Assembly: GCA_015501075.1 (NCBI GenBank) | Contig: JADNYJ010000460.1 | Span: forward strand, 1-25,117 | Source: Gymnopilus junonius | Taxonomy: Eukaryota; Basidiomycota; Agaricomycetes; Agaricales; Galerinaceae | Length of the DNA: 25,117 nucleotides | Direction: 5' to 3' | Shown here: piece by piece, positions 16,943 to 25,117 of the stretch | How the letters are laid out: each line of letters opens with the position of its first letter | How positions within the stretch are numbered: position 1 is the stretch's first letter | The notes under the pieces: generated by a model | Told to the model about the DNA's origin: nothing | Database searches by the model: none | Seen by the model: only the letters and a program-made list of their open reading frames with translations | Program-made: the position numbers and the translations under genes

Positions 16943-17554
16943 TCACATGGAATCATCCTTGAAGGCTGAGGAGACTTGTAATCTCATGAACTGGTGGTGC
17001 TCGAGTGCCTTAGTGAAGATGTCAGCGACATTGTCCTTGGTGTTGATATATTTGAGCGAGATTTCGCCCATATTGGTACATTCATGGAGGAAATGATATT
17101 TGATATCAATATGTTTGACACGCTGATGGAGGGATGGATCTTCTGATAGATTGATGGCTGCATTGTTATCACATAGGATGAGAGTAGCATTTGATGGTGG
17201 GAAGTCAATCGCAGTCAGAAGGTTTCTGAGCCAGACGGCTTCCTTCGACACTTCAAATGCTGCTGTATGTTCAGCTTCGCATGAAGATGTGGTGACCGTC
17301 TTCTGTTTTCGAGCATTCCATGAGATAAGACCTGAGCCAAGACTAAAACCATATCCTCCAACGCTCCTCCTCATGTCAAGACAATTTGCCCAATCCAAAT
17401 CTGTGAAGCCCATCAGTGTAATAGGTTCGCCGCCACCCAAGGTCAGCTTGAGATCCCGAGTCCCTTTGATAATGAACCACGCATATGGCAGCGTTCCAAT
17501 GTGCATATGTATAGCAGTCGAGAAATTGAGATAGCTGCTGGATGGCATAGGCAA
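16943..17554 (-). pseudogene. Copia RNase H domain
   Basis: The frame carries the standard Copia RNase H landmarks: KGTRDLKLTLGGG, GFTDLDWANCLDMRRSVGGY, GLISWNARKQKTVTTSSCEA (catalytic D, then E), KEAVWLRNLL, LCDNNAAINLSEDP, HQRVKHIDIKYHFLHE and NTKDNVADIFTKAL. These match the usual spacing to the polyprotein end. It is separated from the RT frame by a shift near 17480-17500, where VVHY should join IKGTRD with one more base. The stop is followed within 30 bp by the polypurine tract. Confidence 0.9.
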
Positions 17555-18532
17555 TATCCGGATGGGTACCCACTGTCAGATAGATAAGACAACTGACAAG
17601 AGAGCAATAAGGGAGTTTGTTGAGTCTTTCCTGATCAACTGCAGAGATATTGACCTTTTCGGATGATGTAGTTTTAGTCCGGGATCCATGGGAGAGTTGG
17701 CTGGGTAGGCATCCTGTTGTCCGAATTGGAAGATGAACTTGTCGATTAGAGGGATCTGGGAGAGAGCTACAGTCTGGTCCATGCGATTGAGAGTAATTCC
17801 AATGCTGACACAGAACCTTACTTCGCCTGAACTCGAGATTTTCCATATCATCTTCATCTGTTCCTTAAATTGTTCATTTTCCTGCGGAGAATCAGCGATA
17901 GAAAGGAAATCATCCACATGTATGGCTGCCACCATGACACCAGTCTCCTCCTTGCGGTAATATATGCAGGATTCACATGATAGACACGTGAATCCCCAGG
18001 ATACCATCGCCTCATTCATCGTCCTGTTCCAAATCCTCCCACTCTGCTTTATCCCATACAATCCACGCTGAAGTTGCCACACCCATGTCACTTTCCCCAG
18101 TTCCTCAAATCCCTTTGGCTGTTCCATGAACTGTACCTCGTCATCTGGAAGAAGGCCGTAAAGGAATGTAGTCTTGATGTCGATCTGTTGGGCATCCCAT
18201 CTGAGAGTGGCTGCAATGTGCAGTAGGATATACCAGGACTCCATTCGGGCAGTGGGCAATGTAGTACTGGTGTAGTCGACTCCCCATCGTTGTTCGTAGC
18301 CCTTGAATACAAAGCGCGCCTTTTGTCGGGTTATATTGCCATGTTCATCGATTTTATTAGTGAGAATAATGTTTCCCTTTCGAATTTTGGTGTCTTTTGG
18401 GAGACTTTCTCTCAGGACGAGTTTATAGACATTCATATCCTTCAGTGACTGGAGTTCATCATCAATAGCTGCATGCCATTCCTCCACTTCTGGCCTGATC
18501 TTCACCTCATCCCAGCTCCTTGGTACGTCCAT
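17376..18532 (-). pseudogene. Copia reverse transcriptase domain
   Basis: The domain starts MDVPRSWDEVKIRPEVEEWH and contains EWHAAIDDELQSLKDMNVYK, KARFVFKGYEQRWGVDYTST, AQQIDIKTTFLYGLLPDDEV, WVWQLQRGLYGIKQSGRIWN and the catalytic box AAIHVDDFLSIAD (HVDD, where YVDD is usual). The frame shifts near 17665, in an AAAA run after KLHHPK, into NISAVDQERLNKLPYCSLVS and HPDIAYAIQQLSQF. The first catalytic D and the DD pair are present, but the frameshifts make it inactive as written. Typical LD/LN changes and T for A in DIKTTFL hint at further decay. Confidence 0.9.
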
Positions 18533-19422
18533 GGCAAAATGTTGGGCACTTAGGGCCGAACAGTCGGCGATGGCGACAGGATTGAGAAAGAAAAGTTGGT
18601 CTCATCTTGGATGCTGAGCTTTTCAAACATTTGATGAAGTTCTTCTGATGGTAGGACTTGATCTGCTATCTTTGGTGCCATTGATGGGTTATCTAGATCT
18701 CCAAGCTCACGTCGTGCCTCCTCTTTACAATACTTGGTTCATTCCTCCTCTCCTCCTCTCGTATATCTGCCAACCTTTTTCTCCTCTCCATCTTCTCCTC
18801 AGCCTTTCTCTGTCCTGCGGCTCTAACCTCCTGCATCGCTCGCTCGAGTTGTGTTGGATCATTTTGCCCTCGTTTAGGACGACTTGATCTCTGAGGTCCT
18901 TCAGGGTCATTGTGATCCGCTGAGTTGTCAGCGCCTGAGGTCGGTCCAGGGTCGTCTGATTGGCATCATTGGCGTCTAAGTCCGGAATAGGTTGGCGAGG
19001 ATTACTTGGCAGAACATCCTCCTCCTCCTCGCTGTCAAATAAAATAGGTTGAGAAGTGGCATTCCTTGTGATTTCATCGATGGAAGGTGGTTCGGTCACA
19101 GTGTGGGAAGACTGTGGGGTGGAAGGTGGTAGTGCGGAAGGTGTGGTTTCATGGCTTTCAATAAAGCGAACATGGTAGGAACTGTAGATGACCTTCCATT
19201 GACGATCATAGCAGTGATACGTCTTCGAGCGGGTCATAACCAATGAGCACACATTCAAGAGCGCATTCATATATCTTCAGGTTATGCGATTTTGGATAAG
19301 GACAAAAGCACGACATCCAATCTCCCTCATGTAGGAGTAGTCAGGCTTGCATTTCGTCCAAAGTTCATACAGTGTTTGATTGTTAAGATTCCGCGTCCCA
19401 ACCTGGTTATGTAGGTAAGCGC
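18533..19422 (-). pseudogene. Copia integrase C-terminal region and linker
   Basis: From 19422 down, the region reads AYLHNQVGTRNLNNQTLYEL, KCKPDYSYMREIGCRAFV and ECALECVLIGYD-like residues split by a shift near 19260. Then KTYHCYDRQWKVIYSSYHVR and FIESHE follow, the usual end of the Copia integrase. A low-complexity acidic linker follows (FDSEEEEDVLPS) and an R/E-rich coiled segment (RRLEPQDRERLRRRWRGEK). Another one-base shift near 18590 separates KLSIQDETNF from LNPVAIADCSALSAQHF. The core DDE residues of integrase lie upstream of the break and are not in the window. Confidence 0.85.
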
Positions 19423-20759
19423 TGATAAGTTTAGGTAGTTTGTAGGTATGAAAACGAAATAGATCGCTTTTATTGAACCCAACAAATATCCCTTGACTTG
19501 TGTAAGTTCTGGGAGTGTAAGTATCAATGTCTTTTAATTAAGTTCGCTTTTATGGGGTTTTACAATGGGTTGTAGGGGTTCTTTGGATAATGGATCGCTT
19601 TAATTGACTTCTGGCTTGGAAACTTTCTCTAAACTTGACTGATCTCTTCTTGAGATAAACTAGGCTCTGGCTATGCTTTTGAACTAAAAGACTTCGTACT
19701 TTTGTAGCTGAGTGACGCTCTGTCTACTCCCAACTACTCAACTAGGTCCTGACTTGAATAATAAGCCTTTGCTTAATCTATCTCTTATTTGAGCTCAATT
19801 CTAAGTTTGTCTGAAGCTTATCTCGCTTTTATATCAATCAATTGTCTTTCTATTATCTAGTTTAGAAGCCAGACGCTCGATTGTATTGCTACGACTCGAG
19901 GGGTGCTGTCTGCTTGCTTTTCTACACTAATTCTACTGGGTTTTTATACTATTTTACTGGGCATCTTACTAAGCTAATTTGATAAGCACTGTGTAATTAA
20001 TTATCTCGTCATTAGTCCGATTCGGAGTGAGGGGAATTATGCCATTGGTTGGGCATATTCATCAAGTGCTGAATATTTATCTCATTGCCATATAAGGCAT
20101 TTTATCGGATTAATATTCCTGCTGTTGCGATCGTGCAACGGCCGGTTCATTATAGCATCTTTAATATTTGTCTACCTTGCAGAGGATTTTGTCTACGTCC
20201 TCAGGGGCTTGCTAATGTGTCTAGGATAGGTGTATATTTATTAGTTCTATGAGGGAACGCGAGGGGACAAGCGTCCTTGCGTTGCGTCTTCATATTACCA
20301 AAAATAGCACCCGCTCCAATGTCGATCATTGTGGATTATTCCTTTTCCAGTTACATTCCTCCGGATGATAAAAATAGATTACACTGGCTTTGGGGTAATT
20401 GACTTGTTTGGGCTGTCACTCCGCATGTCTATATCGGGTCAAAGGTCATTCCCATTGTCTGTGCGTGTTTCCGCGCTCCCTTGGTAGTTATTTTAAATAA
20501 ACTCGAGGCCCCTTACTAGTGTGTAAGGACTGTAGTAATTCACTTGTGTATCTTATAATAAATGATTAATGATTACTAGGTGATCATAATCATTATATCT
20601 TTTGATATTAAGCTTTTAATGTTTAAATGTGGTTTTCTCGAGTATATTCGGGATGTTTAAGCTCGGGAAGGCTATCAACAACCTATATTAATTTATAGAG
20701 ATGGTCAAAAATAATGGGGATGGCCTGTTTTCACACATAACCATGTAACAGTCTCATCA
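19423..20759 (-). repeat. Gypsy LTR, minus orientation (3' LTR side)
   Basis: The 1337-bp block is the inverse of 21508-22846. On the minus strand it starts TGATGAGACTGTTACATGG (20759) and ends ACCTAAACTTATCA (19423), with TGAT...ATCA ends. Immediately upstream on the minus strand lies a purine tract (TCGAGGGGAGA), so this is the 3' LTR of a minus-strand element. Its outer end joins Copia integrase sequence. Confidence 0.92.
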
Positions 20760-21058
20760 TCTCCCCTCGACTTTAGATATTGACCGTCCTCGGTCATCTA
20801 TCCGGACTCTAATAATTTTTTTTTTTTTTAATTAACATTTGGGATATGTTTCCTTCTTTTGCCCTCATGCGTTTTTCATTGATTTTATCAAGTCAATTTG
20901 ATTCCTAACGCCGCTTTGTGTCAAAAATTTTTCATGTCTGAATTTTTGTGTCTGTCACTTATATCATTATATCTTCATTAGTCTTATTCAATATCATTGT
21001 TTCCTCATCATCTCCCCTCAACTTAAATTCTGACTGTCCTCAGTCGAATTATTTGACA
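20760..21058 (-). mobile_element. 3' internal end of the minus-strand Gypsy element, with duplicated purine tract
   Basis: On the minus strand, GTCGAGGGGAGATGATGAG joins the LTR at 20759/20760. A diverged second copy of this junction-like block (about 50 bp) lies at 21006-21058. Between them is AT-rich DNA with a run of 14 T on the plus strand near 20817-20830. No open frame is recognisable. Confidence 0.5.
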
Positions 21059-21507
21059 AGAGAGAAGACGTACTCAAGGATCAATCTTTAATTAATCAAC
21101 ACTGCCACTGGTCTGACATATTCCTAAACAGGGAATTTACTCCTGCTAAATAAGGCAATGTAAAGATCATATTCAGTTCTAAGGTCCTAGGGAATTGTTT
21201 TGAGCCTCAGAGGCAACGCATTTGGTGTCTCCAGTAGTGCGCGCACTATCTTTCAAGTGCTTAACCATTTCCCCTCTGAATTTCAAAGGCAGAGAATTTT
21301 TATTGAACGGCCCCCAATCTGTTTTTATCACAGGTATAAAAACCAGGTGAGTTTGCTCGCTTTTCAATATCCCCCTTCCTCGTATTTGAAGTCAATATTT
21401 ATTTTGTCTCACAATGTCCACTGCGGAATTATTTTCGCTCAGCAACATCGCGCGTGACTTGTCCGACGACATCATGAAGAAATGTTGCAACTATGTCAGT
21501 ATCGTGA
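21059..21507. other. spacer between inverted LTRs, possible truncated gene start
   Basis: 449 bp unrelated to the LTRs. A TATA-like GTATAAAAACC near 21333, followed by an ATG at about 21416 in good context (TCACAATGTC), opens a frame reading MSTAELFSLSNIARDLSDDI. It runs into the LTR at 21508 and ends there. This may be the 5' end of a host or element gene severed by the insertion. Evidence is weak. Confidence 0.25.
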
Positions 21508-22846
21508 TGATGAGACTGTTACATGGTTATGTGTGAAAACAGGCCATCCCCATTATTTTCGACCATCTCTATAAATTAATATAGGTTGTTGATAGCCTTC
21601 CCGAGCTTAAACATCCCGAATATACTCGAGAAAACCACATTTAAACATTAAAAGCTTAATATCAAAAGATATAATGATTATGATCACCTAGTAATCATTA
21701 ATCATTTATTATAAGATACACAAGTGAATTACTACAGTCCTTACACACTAGTAGGGGCCTCGAGTTTATTTAAAATAACTACCAAGGGAGCGCAGAAACA
21801 CGCACAGACAATGGGAACGACCTTTGACCTGATATAGACATGCAGAGCGAAAGCCCAAACAAGTCAATTACCCTGAAGCCGGTGTAATCTATTTTTATCA
21901 TCCGGAGGAATGTAACCAGAAAAGGAATAATCCACGATGATCGACGTCGGAGCGGGTGCTATTTTTGGTAATATGAAGACGCGACGCAAGGATGCTCGTC
22001 CCCTCACGTTCCCTCATAGAACTAATAAATATACACCTATCCTAGACACATTAGCAAGCCCCTGAGGACGTAGACAAAATCCTCTGCGAGGTAGACAAAC
22101 ATTAAAGACGCTATAATGAACCGGCCATTGCACGATTGCAACAGCAGGAATATTAATCCGATAAAATGCCTTATATGGCAATGAGATAAATATTCGGCGC
22201 TTGATGAATATGCCCAACCAATGGCATAATTCCCCTCACTCCGAATCGGACTAATGATGAGATAATTAATTACACAGCACTTATCAAATTAGCTTAGTAA
22301 GATGCCCAGTAAAATAGTATAAAAACCCAGTAGAATTAGTGTAGAAAAGCAAGCAGACAGCACCCCTCGAGTCATAGCAATACAATCGAGCGTCTGGCTT
22401 CTAAACTAGATAATAGAAAGACAATTGATTGATATAAAAGCGAGATAAGCTTCAGACAAACTTAGAATTGAGCTCAAATAAGAGATAGATTAAGCAAAGG
22501 CTTATTATTCAAGTCAGGACCTAGTTGAGTAGTTGGGAGTAGACAGAGCGTCACTCAGCTACAAAAGTACGAAGTCTTTTAGTTCAAAAGCATAGCCAGA
22601 GCCTAGTTTATCTCAAGAAGAGATCAGTCAAGTTTAGAGAAAGTTTCCAAGCCAGAAGTCAATTAAAAGCGATCCATTATCCAAAGAACCCCTACAACCC
22701 ATTGTAAAACCCCATAAAAGCGAACTTAATTAAAAGACATTGATACTTACACTCCCCAGAACTTACACAAGTCAAGGGATATTTGTTGGGTTCAATAAAA
22801 GTGATCTATTTCGTTTTTCATACCTACAAACTACCTAAACTTATCA
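21508..22846 (+). repeat. Gypsy LTR, plus orientation (5' LTR)
   Basis: The 1339-bp LTR starts TGATGAGACTGTTACATGG and ends ACCTAAACTTATCA. Two bases later comes a TGG-initiated primer-binding site, which identifies it as the 5' LTR of the element whose Gag follows. It differs from the inverted copy at 19423-20759 mostly at CpG-type positions. Confidence 0.92.
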
Positions 22847-22848
22847 TC

Positions 22849-22865
22849 TGGAGCCCACCGCGAGG
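22849..22865 (+). promoter_or_regulatory. retrotransposon primer-binding site
   Basis: TGGAGCCCACCGCGAGG begins two bases after the LTR end. Primer-binding sites pair with the CCA 3' end of a host tRNA and so start TGG. The complement ends GGGCTCCA. Which tRNA it is cannot be told without the host tRNA set. Confidence 0.7.
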
Positions 22866-23068
22866 GGGGGTGAAAGTTCAGTCTCTAGATAAATTATTAT
22901 TCGCACTAAAAAGTTAAAGGAACGACGGCATCTTCTCAAAGATCCAAAATTCCTAGATTAACTAAAAATTCTCTATGTGCTGGAACAGAAGCATTTGAGT
23001 TACTGACATGAAAGAGTCAGAGGCAAGCGAGTCATCAGTTAGGCACTGCTCAGCTCAGCCAAAATCCT

Positions 23069-24121
23069 GTGGAGATAGAAAGAATTCCTGGTGAATTTAT
23101 TTCTTCAGAAGACGAAGTTACAAACTTAGTACTTCAAAATGAAGGTCTGAGTGAGGAACTCCAGTCTACTACCCCCACACCTTCTTTTCCAAATTTTAAT
23201 CTTCAAAGCACTTCTATTTTATCATCGAAAAATATAAAGACCACAATGCCAAATAATTCTAAAATGCCGAAGGTGGGCGAGCGAGGAGCCCCTACCTTTA
23301 GCAATGAAAAACCTGAAGAGCTACCACGATTCTTTAGAATAATGGAAGAGTGGTTTGCTGAAAATACATCTTTGACTGATAAAGAAAAGAAACAAAAATT
23401 AGTTGACTATGTTGCGATTGGTGTAGATGAAGAATGGAAAGTGTTCGCAGAATTTGACAGTGGTACATATGCAGAATTTAAGGAAGCTATTAAGAAAAGC
23501 TATCCTACTGTTGCTCAAGCAGAAAATGCATCCGCTGATAGACTACGTCGCAAAATTCTTACACATCCAAGCATTTCATTGCATCAATCAGAACATGTTG
23601 CTTCATTGACAAGGATTATGAGGGCTGAGATTGGTAAACTTAATAAAATCAATCCACCTCTAATCACCAATCATGAACTAGTTACCTTGTTCCTTGAGAA
23701 ATTAGACCCAGAATTTAGACAATTGCTTGCGCATAATTTGAGAACTCAAATCAGTTTGGTTCGCAATAATATTAGCACTGCTGGAACGGATGCTTCTATT
23801 GCACAACCTAGTAAGCAACATGGAGAGGACCCTTACACCATTGAGGAAGTCTTTAAAATGGCTGCTTTTACTTCTGAAGAGTCAAAGAGTCCACTAGGAA
23901 AATTCTTTGCATTGGCAGGACCGGCGCCACCAGCCACCTCCAGTAAAGCATCTCCAGACATTAAAATGGAGGAGGTGTCAGCAAAAATGATAGAAGGATG
24001 GGACAATTTACAGCGCAAAACAAATTCTCAGTTTCAACAGGGACAAGAAAATTTGTTGAAAGCAATAGAACGACAAAGCGTGCTGTTAAATGGATTTTTA
24101 ACTGCGCCAGACAAATTATAG
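23069..24121 (+). CDS. Gypsy Gag polyprotein, capsid part
   Basis: 350 codons from the ATG at 23069. The N-terminal 70 residues are S/T/P-rich. A retrotransposon-Gag-type capsid follows: GAPTFSNEKPEELPRFFRIM, EEWFAENTSLTDKEKKQKLV, EWKVFAEFDSGTYAEFKEAI, then NHELVTLFLEKLDPEFRQLL. These match the PEEL..FF..ME ... F.EFK.A ... F...LDP pattern of mushroom Gypsy Gags, which assemble the cytoplasmic virus-like particle. A later ATG at 23249 (MPNNSKMPKV) could also serve as start. The frame ends at TAG 24119-24121, just before the zinc-knuckle segment, which reads one base over. An extra base near 24110, or a programmed shift, would explain this. Confidence 0.88.
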   Translation: MEIERIPGEFISSEDEVTNLVLQNEGLSEELQSTTPTPSFPNFNLQSTSILSSKNIKTTMPNNSKMPKVGERGAPTFSNEKPEELPRFFRIMEEWFAENTSLTDKEKKQKLVDYVAIGVDEEWKVFAEFDSGTYAEFKEAIKKSYPTVAQAENASADRLRRKILTHPSISLHQSEHVASLTRIMRAEIGKLNKINPPLITNHELVTLFLEKLDPEFRQLLAHNLRTQISLVRNNISTAGTDASIAQPSKQHGEDPYTIEEVFKMAAFTSEESKSPLGKFFALAGPAPPATSSKASPDIKMEEVSAKMIEGWDNLQRKTNSQFQQGQENLLKAIERQSVLLNGFLTAPDKL

Positions 24122-24593
24122 ACCACCCTATCCAGCTCAGAATTTATCTTATAATGTTGGCTCCCAGCCTTCAGCTCCAAGTCAGTCACATATCCATCAA
24201 AATACTAATGGAGACATTTGTTTCTATTGTGCACAACATGGACACCGCGTTAATGAATGTGTGGATGCAATTAGAGATGAAGATTCTGGATTCATTATGA
24301 AGGGAAATGACAATAGGTATCACCTAGCCAATGGACAAGTTATTCCATATGAGCGAGGATGACCCATGAAAGCATTTGTTGCAGAACAGCATAAAAAGGG
24401 AATTATTCCAGTAAGAAAAATGTCTAATGGAATAGTCAGTACCAATATTCAAGGAGAAGTGGATCCTATGAATAATAGTAACCTCCCAAATGATAGACAA
24501 GGAGATGCTGCTCTTTCCCAGTTATTGGGTGAGTTAGTAAATAATCTTGGACTTGATACAGTAAAAGATACTTTAAGCGAAACACTTCAATGA
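24113..24593 (+). pseudogene. Gypsy Gag nucleocapsid segment with CCHC knuckle, broken by a stop
   Basis: The reading frame continues Gag with YRPPYPAQNL and then a zinc knuckle CFYCAQHGHRVNEC (24219-24260, exact CX2CX4HX4C), which binds element RNA. It proceeds FIMKGNDNRYHLANGQVIPY and ERG, then meets TGA at 24360-24362. The same frame resumes at once with PMKAFVAEQHKKG and continues to TGA at 24591-24593. CGA in place of TGA would keep the frame open, so a single CpG transition is the likely lesion. Confidence 0.8.
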
Positions 24594-24637
24594 AGTTATT
24601 TTGCTACAGAGGATGACCAAAATTTCAACTAAGCTCA

Positions 24638-25117
24638 ATGAAGGGAGCGTCCTTAGTACAGACGCGGAGTGGTACTACTACGACGCAAACTGAGAGCCAT
24701 CCAAGAAAACAATCTCCATCTAAAAATATTGAAACCTCTATAAACAATAAAATTAGAACAGAAAATAAAGATAAAGATAAGACCAAAAATAAGACGTTGG
24801 AAGAAGTAGCAAGGGCACTAGTGTACCCAAATTCTAACAACTCTGAACCAAAGAAAAATGAATCACAAAAATTGGCCTCGAGACAATTAAGAGCGCCTGA
24901 AATAAACATTCCTACTAAGGAAGGACCTGCATATAAAAATCAAGCACCAGTCGAAGAAGGAATTGACTTAGATGCTGTGACAGAATCCATATTGGATGTA
25001 CCATTCACTATGCCGCTAAGGAATGTAGCAGGATTAGCGCCACAAATTCGTGAGCGCTTAAGAACACAATTCTCACGTTCCAGAAAGCCAGTAGTAAAGA
25101 CATTTATGAAGGAAGGA
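24638..25117 (+). CDS. Gypsy pol upstream region, partial (open to window end)
   Basis: A frame of 160 codons is open from the ATG at 24638 to the last base, without a stop. It begins MKGASLVQTRSGTTTTQTES, has a K/N-rich linker, then APEINIPTKEGPAYKNQAP and GIDLDAVTESILDVPFTMPL, followed by RNVAGLAPQIRERLRTQFS. The ...ILDVP.T.PLR...GLAP.IRE... block is what precedes the aspartic protease in basidiomycete Gypsy polyproteins. The protease active site would come soon after the window edge. Confidence 0.8.
   Translation, partial: MKGASLVQTRSGTTTTQTESHPRKQSPSKNIETSINNKIRTENKDKDKTKNKTLEEVARALVYPNSNNSEPKKNESQKLASRQLRAPEINIPTKEGPAYKNQAPVEEGIDLDAVTESILDVPFTMPLRNVAGLAPQIRERLRTQFSRSRKPVVKTFMKEG

Larger units (their letters stand above)
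16715..19422 (-). mobile_element. degenerate Ty1/Copia retrotransposon, 3' part
   Basis: Reading on the minus strand from 19422 down, the order is the end of the integrase region, linker, reverse transcriptase, RNase H, a purine tract (GTGAGGAGGAG) and an LTR. Integrase upstream of RT defines the Copia order. The element is cut at 19422/19423, where a Gypsy LTR begins inside the reading YELWTKCKPDYSYMREIGCR, so the rest of integrase, protease and Gag are missing here. Several frameshifts break the polyprotein. Confidence 0.92.
22849..25117 (+). mobile_element. Ty3/Gypsy retrotransposon internal region (runs off the window)
   Basis: The order is primer-binding site, 200-bp leader, Gag (capsid, then CCHC knuckle), and an open frame typical of the segment just before protease in basidiomycete Gypsy elements. 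The window ends before protease/RT, so the Gypsy assignment rests on the Gag type and layout. Confidence 0.85.

Noticed and set aside
20817..20830. T run as poly(A) tail of a LINE or processed retrogene
   Set aside because: No LINE reverse transcriptase or processed gene precedes it on the minus strand; it lies inside the 3' internal part of the Gypsy element.

Overview
The window reads as nuclear DNA of a filamentous basidiomycete, most likely an Agaricomycete. Conserved genes are split by many short introns (mostly about 50-100 bp, GT...AG). Coding regions have intermediate GC with a C-rich third position. The flanks are packed with AT-richer Copia, Gypsy and DNA-transposon debris. No rRNA, tRNA, CRISPR array or prokaryotic signal was found.

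Layout. (1) 1-3283: accessory DNA with a 1.17-kb unit present twice (405-1581 and 2110-3282). Each unit carries the 3' end of a retroelement-like ORF, a purine tract and an inverted pair of LTR-like arms. (2) 3684-11468: the euchromatic core. RPS22/uS8 (minus) and RPS17/eS17 (plus) diverge from one 444-bp promoter. They are followed by a TIGR04076-like gene (plus), and then by three minus-strand genes: an uncharacterised 338-aa protein with a 15-nt exon, an uncharacterised multi-exon gene, and a DGK1-type CTP-dependent diacylglycerol kinase. (3) 11.5-16.7 kb: low-gene DNA with a degenerate tandem repeat, a minus-strand transposon-associated gene and a decayed transposase-like pseudogene (plus) with a cysteine-rich tail. 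(4) 16.7-19.4 kb: a broken Copia element (minus). (5) 19.4-25.1 kb: two 1.34-kb Gypsy LTRs in inverted orientation, about 750 bp apart. The right one leads into primer-binding site, Gag and the start of the pol region, which runs off the window.

Two themes cut across the window. First, repeat copies differ mainly at CpG sites, including many positions where one copy has TG and the other CA. That is what independent deamination of a methylated CpG on opposite strands leaves behind. Second, several conserved genes (RPS17, the TIGR04076-like gene, DGK1) are broken by single-base deletions, mostly in C or G runs. The two 1.17-kb copies differ in length by exactly four such run contractions. This looks more like base-level sequence error than biological pseudogenisation, so annotation from this sequence should allow for frameshifts.

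I found no convincing new molecular system. The most interesting biology is the CpG decay signature, the large inverted LTR pair nested in a Copia integrase region, the divergent ribosomal protein pair, and two intron-rich genes of unknown function.
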